Assembly (NCBI GenBank): GCA_014799385.1
Contig: JAAVIC010000013.1
Location: 62,001 to 126,000 of the forward strand
Direction: 5' to 3'
DNA length: 64,000 nucleotides
Source of the DNA: Oscillospiraceae bacterium
GTDB taxonomy: Bacteria > Bacillota > Clostridia > Oscillospirales > Ruminococcaceae
Both the position numbers and the translations under genes were made by a program. The notes beneath the pieces were generated by a model. It saw only the letters and a list, made by a program, of their open reading frames with translations, was not told where the DNA came from and did no database searches. Below, one piece after another: positions 25,402 through 33,808 of the stretch; within the stretch, counting starts at the first letter, position 1; each line of letters opens with the position of its first letter.

Positions 25402-25428
25402 AAGAATCCGATGGAAACTATTTCATTC

Positions 25429-25770
25429 TCAGTCGCGACCTGCTTCTACTTGACGGTCGATTTCGTCAAGGGAGTCCAAAAGGTTATCCAGAAACTCCAA
25501 CGAAATAGGCTCGTCACCCTGATATATCGAAACTTGCGCTCCGGCACTGCCAAGAGATTCTATCATTCCACGAAAAAGACGTGGTCTGTCAACACCGCTT
25601 AAATCTTCCAATACATCAAAATATTCCAAATCAAATTCCACAACAAAGTCACCGGACTCAATCCTGCTCTTGATGTCGCCCATAGACAACGAGCTGTCAA
25701 ATTCCCTAATAATTTTGACATATTTTATTATCGAGCTATCCTTGGCAATTTTCAGTTGTATAGGTTCCAT
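25429..25770 (-). CDS. Hypothetical protein, 113 residues, inserted behind secDF
   Basis: A small acidic soluble protein (FDSSLSMGDIKSRIESGDFVVEFDLEYFDVLED, then a helix-rich C-terminus LEFLDNLLDSLDEIDRQVEAG). I do not recognise it. AAGGAA precedes ATG by 9 nt. It sits 24 nt past the secDF stop and is followed by a remnant copy of the secDF tail, so it looks like accessory DNA placed between a core gene and its terminator, where it would be transcribed with secDF. Size and acidity would fit an immunity protein, but there is no motif to prove it. Confidence 0.7.
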   Translation of the reverse strand: MEPIQLKIAKDSSIIKYVKIIREFDSSLSMGDIKSRIESGDFVVEFDLEYFDVLEDLSGVDRPRLFRGMIESLGSAGAQVSIYQGDEPISLEFLDNLLDSLDEIDRQVEAGRD

Positions 25771-25794
25771 AATTTAATGTTCCTTCTTGATGGT

Positions 25795-28167
25795 TTAGGC
25801 TTTCGCAGGCTTCGCGGATTTCTCCGCCTTTTTCTTGACCTTGCGCTCCTGCCACCAGATCCACAACGGACCGGCAAGGCAGAGAGACGAATAGAATCCG
25901 ACAAGCATACCGATCGCAAGAGGAATCGCAAACGAGAGAATCGACGTAACGCCCATCATCGTGCACACAACCGCTATCGAAATCATTGCGGTAACGGTTG
26001 TCGCGGTGGTAATGACAGAACGCGAGAGCGTCTGATTAATGGAAAGATTAACAAGCTCTCTGTCGGACTGCTTGCCTCCGAGCTTGGAGCGATTCTCACG
26101 CAGACGGTCATAAATGATGATCGTGTTGTTAATGGAGTAGCCCAACAGTGTCAGAATAACCGCCATAAAGTTGGAATCCAGCGACATTCCGCAGAATACA
26201 TACACCGCGTAGGTGAGGACAACATCGTGCAGCAGACAGCAAATCGCTATGATACCCGCACTCCAGCCGCCGATTTTCTTGAATCTGAACGCAATATAGA
26301 TTACCAACAGCACGAATGCCGCCGCAACCGCGATAACGCACGAAATCAAGAACTGCGAACCCGCCGAGGCGGAGACGTTGGTGGTGTCCATATTTTCGAT
26401 TTTGTTGTCGGGATATGCCTTTTCAAGCTCGTTCGATACATTTAACAGCATATCCTCGTCCATCTTCTCGTCAGCCGCAAAGGATACCACAATCGTTTTC
26501 AGACTTCCCGTAAAGCTCGTTCCCGTGGTAACGGTCGCGCGGGGAGTTCCGAGAGCCTCCACCGTGGACTTGATGTCATTGGTGTTTACCTCACCCTCAT
26601 ACGAGTAGGTGATGATAGTACCGCCCTTGAAACGGATATCCACGTTCACGCCCAGCACGAACGAGAAAATTACCGTGAGCGCGATTGCCGCCGCAGAAAT
26701 GATAACGAAAATCTTCCGCTTTCCAACGAAATCGGCATTGGTTTTTGCTTGTACGTCAATGGTCTGAACGGTTTCCTTGCCCTTTTCAACGTCCGCGGGG
26801 AGCTCCTTCTTGGATACCCCGAAGAACGAGGGCTTTCTAAAACACTTGAATTTGGAGAGTGAAACCGTCATCAAGCGCGTTGCCCAGCAGGCCATAATGA
26901 AGTTCATAATTACGCCAGCCAACAGCGTGTAACCGAACGAATAAACCGTACCCTCGGTAGACGCGCCGAACCATGTTCCGAACACCGCCATCAAGATAAG
27001 AGCCACGATGATTACCGTGAGGTTAGAGTCGAGAATCGCCGTAAATCCGCGCGCGAATCCGTTCTTTACCGCGCCGTCAATGGTGCGCCCCGCTTTCAGC
27101 TCCTCTTTGATTCTCTCCGCCGAGATAACGTTCGCGTCTACACCCATACCGATGGAGAGGATAATACCCGCGATACCCGGCAGCGTCAGCGAGGACGCGT
27201 TGTTAAATCCAAAGAATCCGGTAATCGCCGCAAACATACCCGCTACTTGTCCGGTAAGCGCGATAACCGCGACAAATCCCGGCAAGCGGTAGTAAACGAT
27301 CATAAAAATCGCGATAAGACCAAACGCGATAAGTCCCGCAAGAGCCATTGCGTCACGCGCGCCGATACCCAGAATGGGGGAGATGGTGGAAAGGCTCTTC
27401 TGTTCAAGCTTGAACGGCAGGGCGCCGCCGTTTATCTTGTCTGCAAGAGCCCTTGCCTCTTCAACGGTAAAGCTGCCCGAAATCTGGCACGAACCGTCCG
27501 TAATCGCGGTGCTTACATTCGGATAGCTTATGCACACATCGTCCATCCAGATAGAAATGGGCTGACCGACAAGGCGCGTTGTCGCCTCGGCGAAAGCGTC
27601 TTTTCCCGACTCCTTGAACTCAAGGCTTACAATATATTGACCTTCCTGTTGGTTATACATAGCCTGAGCCTTTTCGACATCGGCGCCGGTAAGGATGATC
27701 TTGTCCTTGGTGTCGCCTTTCGGCAAGCCGTTTTCGTCAACCTCGTGAAGCTCGCGGAACGTCAACAGAGCGGTTTCTCCGATTTCTTTGACCGCCTGCT
27801 CGGGGTCGAAAGAAGCGTCGCCGCTTTGCCACGGGAACTGCACGATAATTGCGTTTGTCGCGCTGTCAACATACACTTCGTAGTCGTTGATATTTTTATT
27901 GACCAGACGCGTTTCGATTATCGACTTTGCCGCGTTAAGGTCGTTTTCGGTAATGTTGTGCTCAGCCGCGTAGTCTGCGGGCACGCCGAACGTGACGTTT
28001 ACGCCGCCGCGGATATCTATTCCCCATCTGATGTCGTCTATTCCCCAGATATACGATGTCTTAATGTCGCCCTTATAGCTTGCCACGCCCATTGTGGACA
28101 GCAGCGTGAATATTATAATAAGGAAAAAGACAACGAAGAAGACGGGTTTTCTGATTTTGCTCTTCAA
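25795..28167 (-). CDS. secDF: Protein translocase SecDF fusion
   Basis: 790 residues with SecD and SecF fused, as in Bacillus and many Clostridia. The SecD half has the first membrane helix, GIDIRGGVNVTFGV, a periplasmic P1 domain (about 80-260) and GIILSIGMGVDANVI. The SecF half starts near residue 475 with VDIRFKGGTIITYSY, then LTLLGYSINNTIIIYDRLRENR. Twelve membrane helices are expected. SecDF uses the ion gradient to help SecYEG export. The start is TTG at 28167, 7 nt after GGAGTG. The last 30 residues are Lys/Ala-rich and are duplicated at 25315-25401. Confidence 0.95.
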   Translation of the reverse strand: MKSKIRKPVFFVVFFLIIIFTLLSTMGVASYKGDIKTSYIWGIDDIRWGIDIRGGVNVTFGVPADYAAEHNITENDLNAAKSIIETRLVNKNINDYEVYVDSATNAIIVQFPWQSGDASFDPEQAVKEIGETALLTFRELHEVDENGLPKGDTKDKIILTGADVEKAQAMYNQQEGQYIVSLEFKESGKDAFAEATTRLVGQPISIWMDDVCISYPNVSTAITDGSCQISGSFTVEEARALADKINGGALPFKLEQKSLSTISPILGIGARDAMALAGLIAFGLIAIFMIVYYRLPGFVAVIALTGQVAGMFAAITGFFGFNNASSLTLPGIAGIILSIGMGVDANVISAERIKEELKAGRTIDGAVKNGFARGFTAILDSNLTVIIVALILMAVFGTWFGASTEGTVYSFGYTLLAGVIMNFIMACWATRLMTVSLSKFKCFRKPSFFGVSKKELPADVEKGKETVQTIDVQAKTNADFVGKRKIFVIISAAAIALTVIFSFVLGVNVDIRFKGGTIITYSYEGEVNTNDIKSTVEALGTPRATVTTGTSFTGSLKTIVVSFAADEKMDEDMLLNVSNELEKAYPDNKIENMDTTNVSASAGSQFLISCVIAVAAAFVLLVIYIAFRFKKIGGWSAGIIAICCLLHDVVLTYAVYVFCGMSLDSNFMAVILTLLGYSINNTIIIYDRLRENRSKLGGKQSDRELVNLSINQTLSRSVITTATTVTAMISIAVVCTMMGVTSILSFAIPLAIGMLVGFYSSLCLAGPLWIWWQERKVKKKAEKSAKPAKA

Positions 28168-28207
28168 ATGTATTCACTCCGTTTCCGATTTTTAGAATCC
28201 TCAGCCT

Positions 28208-28388
28208 GTAACGGCAACACCGCACAAAGATTGTGCGCTGATTGCGCCGTCAGAAATTTCGTCAGATTGCCCAAAACGACGAAGTAATACTGACGTATTT
28301 CGAGGAGTTTTGGGCAAAAATGACGGAATTTATGCAAGCAAACAGTGCGCAAAGCGCGTAGCGCGGTCTTTGCGTGGTGTTGCCGTAG
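28208..28388 (-). repeat. Nested palindromic element R4 in the secDF leader
   Basis: Outer arms near GGCAACACC/GGTGTTGCC (28212 and 28376), inner arms TTGCCCAAAAC/GTTTTGGGCAA, and other short helices. It lies between the secDF promoter and start, so the RNA leader would fold into a long rod. No gene is seen in 28168-28568 apart from this and two promoters. Confidence 0.6.
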
Positions 28389-28412
28389 CCTTTTACAGCC
28401 TGCTATCTTTCT

Positions 28413-28441
28413 ATTATACTACAAAAAACACGATTAGTCAA
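28413..28441 (-). promoter_or_regulatory. Promoter of secDF
   Basis: Minus-strand TTGACT (28436-28441), 17 bp and TATAAT (28413-28418). Confidence 0.8.
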
Positions 28442-28482
28442 GTATTATTTGGTGAAAATTAAGGAATATTTTACAAGGGTAC

Positions 28483-28511
28483 TTGAAAACGCAAGTAATA
28501 TGTGGTATACT
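28483..28511 (+). promoter_or_regulatory. Promoter of the DUF2339 gene
   Basis: TTGAAA (28483-28488), 17 bp and TATACT (28506-28511). Confidence 0.75.
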
Positions 28512-28568
28512 TAATATTAATGGGCAGCGTATAATCGATAATTCAATCAATCGAAAGGAGCTATCTTA

Positions 28569-30563
28569 ATGAACTATCCCAACAACCCCAATAATCAAAA
28601 CAACGTTTCGGGAAGGGAGCTTTTTGTAGGGCTGAACGTATTGTCGAAAATCGGTGTGATTTTCCTTATTTTGGGAGTTATTGCGTTTTCGGCGGCTTCC
28701 AAGGGCTATATTCCTGAATGGGTGCGGCTTGCGCTGGTGTTCGCGGTGGGTGTGATTATGCTTGTCGTTGGAGAGCTGTTTTACCGCAAGGGAAGCTCCA
28801 AAATCTTTTCGCTGGCGCTGATTTACGGAGGTATGGCGGAGCTGTTTATAAGCTCGCTTATCGGATATTACGGATTCCCGGTTTTCGGAGAGTTTGCCGT
28901 TCTGGGGACATTCCTTGGCGCGTCAATTGTCGGATTTGTGCTTTCCGAAAGGTATAGATCCCAGTTTTTGTCAATACTTACGGTCATTGCCTCAATCATT
29001 CCCTTCTTTATGTTTTACGTGAAACACGGATTTGTGTACTTTTTCGCGGCGGCGGTCATTATGGGCGTACATTGCGCAAACGCCGTTATCGCGCGGAAAA
29101 AGAATTACAATGTTTCGTTCATCACGGGAATTATTTTGCTCATCACGCAGATTCCTATGCTTTGCGACCTGCTCAAACAAAATCTCGATTACAATGAAAG
29201 AGAGCCGTGGACGATCCAGCTCTTCCCGGTGATTTTCGCGGCTTGCGGAGCGTTTATCTACACCGCCGGGGCGGTTCTGAACGCGATTCAGAACAACGGA
29301 AAAGCAAGCGGGTTGGATCTGACCGTCGCGGCGATAACTCAAGCGATTGCAATGATGTATTCGTGGAATTACATCGGCGGAATCGCCGACGGAATCGTTA
29401 TGTTCGTATTGGCAATATTTTACGCTCTGGCGGCGGCTTGCTTTATACTCGGGTTCGGCGGAAGAACGGAGCTTCGCGCGGCAAGGTCGGCAAGGGGCAA
29501 GAATAATTTCGCCAATCTGCTGCTGAATCTGGCTCTTATCGCGGCTGTTTCCGGAATATTCCTTTCAATGAATGCGGGGTATATTCGGTACATTGTGCTG
29601 CATTTGTTTGCGGCGGCAATATTCGCAGCGGGAGCGTTTTTTGAAAGCAAGCTGCCGCGCGTCTGGGGAGTCGTGCTGTTGGTGATGTCGGAGGTAATGT
29701 TCCGGTCGCTGTACTCGCGGTATGAGGGCATTGGAATAAAGCTGTTCATGACGATCGTGAATATCGTTATATGGCTTGCTATTCTGATTCCGTTTGTCGC
29801 GCGCAAAAAGCACAATGCAACGCTGTTCCGTATATACACCGCAATAGCTGTATTAAACGCGGGATTTCTCGGCGCGAGCATAATTGTCACGAATGTTGTT
29901 CCGGCTCTGGGTGTTTTTTCCATATGGGAGGACAAGGCGGGACAAGCGGCATTTGCGGCGATGTGCGCCGCCGTACTGTGGATGTTGATCGGGTTTATTT
30001 TCGGCAAGCTGAAATATATGAAAACCGCGGGAATCGTTCTCTCGATCATCAGCTATGCAATCGGGCTGTTTAACTTAATGATGTCGTCAATCTCGGCTGC
30101 GGCAAGCCGAAATTACGGGAACTCCGCAGGACCCGTGATGATTATCGTGACGATTATAATAAACGCGGTTTCGGTACTGGCGGTGCTGGATATTACGCTG
30201 CAAATACGCGAACGCGCGCCGAGGTTCGCCAAGGCGGTCGGTCTTGTCGTTTCGGGATACGCGCTGATTGTGCTTACATCGGTGCTTGGCACAAACGATT
30301 TCGTCAAGTTTACCAGTTTTATAATAAGTATAATCTACATTGTAACGGCGGCATTGTGGATTGTTATCGGATTCAAGCGCAAAAACACCATTCTGCGCAG
30401 GTTCGGGCTGGCATTGGCGCTGCTTTCCTCTACAAAGCTGTTTTTGTTCGATTTCAGAGGAATTAACAATATGGGCAGGGCGCTCCTGTTTATCGGTTTC
30501 GCACTGACGCTGCTGGGGATTTCGTTCGGTTACGGCATCGCCGAAAAATCCTTGAAAAAGTAG
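28569..30563 (+). CDS. DUF2339 polytopic membrane protein
   Basis: 664 residues. A short Asn/Pro-rich N-terminus (NYPNNPNNQNN) leads into some 18-20 hydrophobic helices, beginning VGLNVLSKIGVIFLILGVIAFSAASKGYIPEWVRLALVF, the DUF2339 signature. Function is unknown; family members are proposed to be transporters or envelope factors. GAAAGGAG lies 7 nt before ATG. It is a single gene with its own promoter, divergent from secDF. Confidence 0.8.
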   Translation: MNYPNNPNNQNNVSGRELFVGLNVLSKIGVIFLILGVIAFSAASKGYIPEWVRLALVFAVGVIMLVVGELFYRKGSSKIFSLALIYGGMAELFISSLIGYYGFPVFGEFAVLGTFLGASIVGFVLSERYRSQFLSILTVIASIIPFFMFYVKHGFVYFFAAAVIMGVHCANAVIARKKNYNVSFITGIILLITQIPMLCDLLKQNLDYNEREPWTIQLFPVIFAACGAFIYTAGAVLNAIQNNGKASGLDLTVAAITQAIAMMYSWNYIGGIADGIVMFVLAIFYALAAACFILGFGGRTELRAARSARGKNNFANLLLNLALIAAVSGIFLSMNAGYIRYIVLHLFAAAIFAAGAFFESKLPRVWGVVLLVMSEVMFRSLYSRYEGIGIKLFMTIVNIVIWLAILIPFVARKKHNATLFRIYTAIAVLNAGFLGASIIVTNVVPALGVFSIWEDKAGQAAFAAMCAAVLWMLIGFIFGKLKYMKTAGIVLSIISYAIGLFNLMMSSISAAASRNYGNSAGPVMIIVTIIINAVSVLAVLDITLQIRERAPRFAKAVGLVVSGYALIVLTSVLGTNDFVKFTSFIISIIYIVTAALWIVIGFKRKNTILRRFGLALALLSSTKLFLFDFRGINNMGRALLFIGFALTLLGISFGYGIAEKSLKK

Positions 30564-30592
30564 TTGACAACAAGGGGAAAAAGTGCTAAAAT
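30564..30592 (+). promoter_or_regulatory. Promoter of ilvE
   Basis: TTGACA (30564-30569) begins directly after the DUF2339 stop, with a 17-bp spacer and TAAAAT (30587-30592). It defines a leader of about 244 nt. Confidence 0.85.
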
Positions 30593-30654
30593 AAAAGTTG
30601 GATAGAGAGCAGTTATTATTTGGTGGTTATTGTAATTATAACCAAAGCCCGCTG

Positions 30655-30837
30655 TTTGGGGCGCGAGTTTAGCGCGCTATAACAAAAACGAGTTACAGGT
30701 GATTAGTGCAAATCCGAAATGCGAGCGTTGCCGAGCACCGCGAAGCGGTGAGAGGTAACGCTCGGCAAGCACAGATGAAAATCCGCAAAGCGGATTTTCA
30801 TCTGTGCGGTTTCGGATTTGCCATTAAAATAAGGAGA
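30655..30837 (+). repeat. Palindromic leader element E, copy 1 (ilvE leader)
   Basis: The 5' block (30655-30722) contains TTTGGGGCGCGAG, a GCGCG/CGCGC hairpin and GGTGATTAGTGCAAATCC. The 3' block is GTGCGGTTTCGGATTTGCC followed by ATTAAAATAAGGAG, which is the ilvE ribosome binding site. GCAAATCCGAAA pairs perfectly with TTTCGGATTTGC. Between them are long hairpins, including GCACAGATGAAAATCCGC with its complement. No T-box signature is present. Confidence 0.75.
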
Positions 30838-30842
30838 AGATT

Positions 30843-31907
30843 ATGGAAATCAGGATTGAAAAGACAACTACACCAAAGGAAAAGCCCGTTGACGAAAGCA
30901 AGCTGGGCTTCGGACACGTATTCACGGATCATATGTTCGTGATGAACTATGACGCGGGACAGGGCTGGCATGACGCGAGAATCGTGCCTTACGGCGAGAT
31001 TTCGCTGTCCCCGGCGTCTATGTGCCTGCACTACGGTCAGGAGATATTCGAGGGACTGAAGGCTTACCGCACCGCAGACGGCTCCGTTCAGCTTTTCAGA
31101 CCGGACGAGAACTTCAAGAGAATGAACGTTTCCGCGGAAAGAATGGTAATCCCTCCGATTGACGAGGAGTTTGTTCTCAAAGCGTTGAAACAGCTTGTTG
31201 AAATGGAAAAGGACTGGGTTCCGCATTCCGAGGGAGCCTCGCTGTACATTCGCCCGTTCATCTTCGCGGTTGACCCGTATGTCGGTGTAAAGCCCGCAGA
31301 CCATTATCTGTTTATGATAATCCTCTCCCCGTCGGGAGCGTATTACTCCACGGGCTTGAACCCCGTAAAGATTTACGTTGAGGAGAAGTATGTAAGAGCC
31401 GTAAGAGGCGGCACGGGCTTTGCCAAGACCGCCGCGAACTACGCGATCTCCCTCAAGGGACAGGACGAGGCTCACAATCAGGACTACGAACAGGTTCTTT
31501 GGCTGGACGGAGTAGAGCAGAAGTACATCGAGGAAGTCGGCTCTATGAACATCTTCTTCGTGATTGACGGGGAAGTAATCACTCCCGAGCTTACAGGCTC
31601 GGTTCTTCCGGGAATCACGAGAAAGTCCGCGATTGAGATCTGCCGCAAGAAAGGCTTCAAAGTCACCGAACGCAGAATCACCATTGAAGAGGTCGCAAAG
31701 GCATATGACGAGGGCAAGCTGGACGAGGTATTCGGCACGGGTACTGCGGCGGTTATCTCCCCGGTTGGACACCTCAAATGGGGCAGCAAGATTATGGAGA
31801 TAAACAACAATCAAATCGGAAAGATTTCTCATATGTTGTACGAAACCCTCACGGGAATCCAGTGGGGTACTCTCCCCGATGAGTTCGGCTGGATCGTGAA
31901 GGTCTGA
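30843..31907 (+). CDS. ilvE: Branched-chain amino acid aminotransferase
   Basis: A 354-residue class IV PLP enzyme of the longer (BCAT2-like) type. It interconverts Leu, Ile and Val with their 2-oxo acids using glutamate. The phosphate and substrate regions [23 protein letters not shown] and YIRPFIFA are present. The catalytic lysine is in [26 protein letters not shown] carries the PLP-contacting glutamate, and [13 protein letters not shown] closes the site. The leader of about 244 nt contains element E. Its stop overlaps the next gene by TGATG. Confidence 0.95.
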   Translation: MEIRIEKTTTPKEKPVDESKLGFGHVFTDHMFVMNYDAGQGWHDARIVPYGEISLSPASMCLHYGQEIFEGLKAYRTADGSVQLFRPDENFKRMNVSAERMVIPPIDEEFVLKALKQLVEMEKDWVPHSEGASLYIRPFIFAVDPYVGVKPADHYLFMIILSPSGAYYSTGLNPVKIYVEEKYVRAVRGGTGFAKTAANYAISLKGQDEAHNQDYEQVLWLDGVEQKYIEEVGSMNIFFVIDGEVITPELTGSVLPGITRKSAIEICRKKGFKVTERRITIEEVAKAYDEGKLDEVFGTGTAAVISPVGHLKWGSKIMEINNNQIGKISHMLYETLTGIQWGTLPDEFGWIVKV

Positions 31908-32131
31908 TGGAAGGCAAACAGATTTACAATCAGATTCTGCTGATTTTCGCGGAGATTCTGCGGAGAATCACCGATAAATATGTAATGCACGATTTGCCGA
32001 TTCCCGAAGAGGTTCTCGCGCTGAAAGACGAGGCTTGCCGTGTTGCGTCAAAAGCCGCCGATGAACGGAATCCCGATACCCTCGCGGAATATGAGCGGCG
32101 GTTGTCCGAGATTAGGAGTGATTTGAAATGA
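31907..32131 (+). CDS. Hypothetical protein, 74 residues, coupled to ilvE
   Basis: A small helical protein ([26 protein letters not shown], then charged DEACRVASKAADERNPDTLAEYERRLSEI) with no recognised motif. Its ATG shares bases with the ilvE stop codon, and its own stop overlaps the ATG of the lipoprotein gene by 4 nt, so it is translated within one coupled series. It could be a small regulator or scaffold; nothing in the sequence decides. Confidence 0.7.
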   Translation: MEGKQIYNQILLIFAEILRRITDKYVMHDLPIPEEVLALKDEACRVASKAADERNPDTLAEYERRLSEIRSDLK

Positions 32132-32607
32132 TGAAACGAATTATGGCGGTGGTAATCGCGGTAATAATTCCGATTTCGCTTTTAAGCGGCTGCGGCAAGA
32201 GTCTTACCGTTGAGGAATACAAAACCGAGATTGAGAAGTGTTGGAAAGGCTTTCTCACCTCTATATCGTCTCTTTCCGCCGATATGCAATATTTCGAAAA
32301 GAACGAGGTTCTTGAAGATTCCAACAAATTTGAGAATGACTGCAAGAATTTTGAAAATGCTTTGAAGGATTTTGAAAAAATAAATCCGCCTTCCGAATAT
32401 AAGGAAAAGCACAAGCAAATGATAAAAGCCCTTGATAACGAACGTTATTGGCTTACCACCGTGCGTAAGTACGTTTCTGCAACAACCCCCGAGGAAATTA
32501 AAGCAGCGGAAGAAAAAGTGGAGGACGCTGCAAGCTACGAAAACAGTCTTCCACATCAGTGCTTTCAGATAATTTTAGAGCTGAATAAGGAAATCGATGA
32601 CGACTAA
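32128..32607 (+). CDS. Putative lipoprotein, helical
   Basis: 159 residues. The N-terminus MMKRIMAVVIAVIIPISLLSGCGK has a clear lipobox LSGC (Cys 22). The outer part is almost entirely helical and charged (KFENDCKNFENALKDFEKINPPSEYKEKHKQM). A segment like PPSEYKEKHKQMIKALDNERYWL..EEIKAAEEKVEDA aligns loosely with the two following membrane proteins, so the three are probably paralogs. Operon overlaps of 4 nt upstream and about 11 nt downstream indicate coupling. Confidence 0.75.
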   Translation: MMKRIMAVVIAVIIPISLLSGCGKSLTVEEYKTEIEKCWKGFLTSISSLSADMQYFEKNEVLEDSNKFENDCKNFENALKDFEKINPPSEYKEKHKQMIKALDNERYWLTTVRKYVSATTPEEIKAAEEKVEDAASYENSLPHQCFQIILELNKEIDDD

Positions 32608-33166
32608 TATGAGCAGTTCAACAAAAAGCCGCAAGCCGATTATGATAGGCTCGGGATTTGTTACCGCGGCGGTAATTGCTTTCGCGTTGTTCTCGGTGCT
32701 TATGACGTCGCATCACGTTGACGAATCCGAGCGGTACAGCGAACAGTACAAAAAAGCGAATCTTTCGGTTATGTTCTACGTAACGACAGTTTTGAACGGC
32801 ACTTCCTCCGAGGGATTAAGCTATGTAACGTTGAACAGGTATAACGCGCTGAAAAGCATTGAACAGTCCCGCGAAGCGGTGGATTACTTTGCGAAGATAC
32901 ACCCGCCGTTAAGGCTCAGTTCGGCAATTGGCTTGGTACGGGACGCAGCGGATTCCGAGCGCGCGTTTTTGGACGCGGCTGAAAAGCTGTTCCGCGCCGA
33001 AACAGAATCACAGCTTGAAGACGGGATTTCCTCCGTAAAACAATCGAGTGCCGGAAAAACTTCCGAATACGGGTTTTCAAACTCGGTCGCGAAATTTATG
33101 GAGCAGCTAGATAAATATACCAATCCGCGTTACAGTCACGAGGGAGATTTCTTCATCTGGCTGTAA
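32597..33166 (+). CDS. Single-span membrane protein, paralog 1
   Basis: 189 residues: a short cytosolic N-terminus, one membrane helix (IGSGFVTAAVIAFALFSVLMTS) and an external helical domain. It shares with the next gene the blocks GTSSEGLSYVTLNR, IEQSREAVDYFAKIHPPLRLSS and AAEKLFRAETESQLEDGISSVKQS. Family and function are unknown. ATG at 32597 overlaps the end of the lipoprotein gene; ATG at 32609 is an alternative. Together with its paralog it is likely an envelope complex or receptor component. Confidence 0.72.
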   Translation: MTTNMSSSTKSRKPIMIGSGFVTAAVIAFALFSVLMTSHHVDESERYSEQYKKANLSVMFYVTTVLNGTSSEGLSYVTLNRYNALKSIEQSREAVDYFAKIHPPLRLSSAIGLVRDAADSERAFLDAAEKLFRAETESQLEDGISSVKQSSAGKTSEYGFSNSVAKFMEQLDKYTNPRYSHEGDFFIWL

Positions 33167-33211
33167 TTAAACCGGCGCATTTTGAGCTTGCCGCGATAAG
33201 GAGATGATTCA

Positions 33212-33784
33212 TTGGATAATCCGATAAAAAGGAAAAAGCATAAGTCGATTATAATAGGATTAATTCTTGTATTCCTTTTTGTGGCGGGAACGGTTCTTGC
33301 GTTTCTTGCGGTGTATATCACACAGAATCATATCAGCGAGACCAAGCGGTACAACGAGCAGTATAAGAGCGCCGATAATGCGGTTATGCTCCACCTTGCC
33401 GCTGTTATGGACGGCACTTCGTCCGACGGTTTGAGCTATGTGGCGAAAAACAGAAATACCGCGCTTAAAGAGATTGAACAATCCCGCGAGGCAGTGGATT
33501 ATTTCGCCGGGATCGACCCTCCCCGAAGGCTCAGCTCGGAGATGTACGCAATCAAAAAGTCAGAGGATTCCGAGCGCGCATATTTGAACGCGGCTGAAAA
33601 GGTATTCCGCGCCGAAACCGAATCACAGCTTGAAGACGGTCTTTCCGCCGTAAAACAATCGGATACTGCCAAAAACCCAAGAAACAGGTTTTCAAATGCG
33701 GTTGCGGACTTTATGAAACGGTTGGAACAGCTTACAAGCAGTAAATACAAAGATGAAGACGACCCCGTTTTTATCTGGTTATAA
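33212..33784 (+). CDS. Single-span membrane protein, paralog 2
   Basis: 190 residues with the same plan as the preceding gene: basic N-terminus (KRKKHK), one membrane helix (IIIGLILVFLFVAGTVLAFLAVYI) and an external helical domain. It shares GTSSDGLSYVAKNR, IEQSREAVDYFAGIDPPRRLSS and AAEKVFRAETESQLEDGLSAVKQS with paralog 1, and both end in FIWL. The start is TTG at 33212, 8 nt after AAGGAG. This is a recent tandem duplication by the level of similarity. Confidence 0.72.
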   Translation: MDNPIKRKKHKSIIIGLILVFLFVAGTVLAFLAVYITQNHISETKRYNEQYKSADNAVMLHLAAVMDGTSSDGLSYVAKNRNTALKEIEQSREAVDYFAGIDPPRRLSSEMYAIKKSEDSERAYLNAAEKVFRAETESQLEDGLSAVKQSDTAKNPRNRFSNAVADFMKRLEQLTSSKYKDEDDPVFIWL

Positions 33785-33808
33785 CCAAAAAGCAAAAGAG
33801 AGGTATTT

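Noticed and set aside
30593-30842. T-box riboswitch in the ilvE leader
   Set aside because: The leader is long enough, but the AGGGTGGNACCGCG signature and the antiterminator are absent; the content is palindromic element E.
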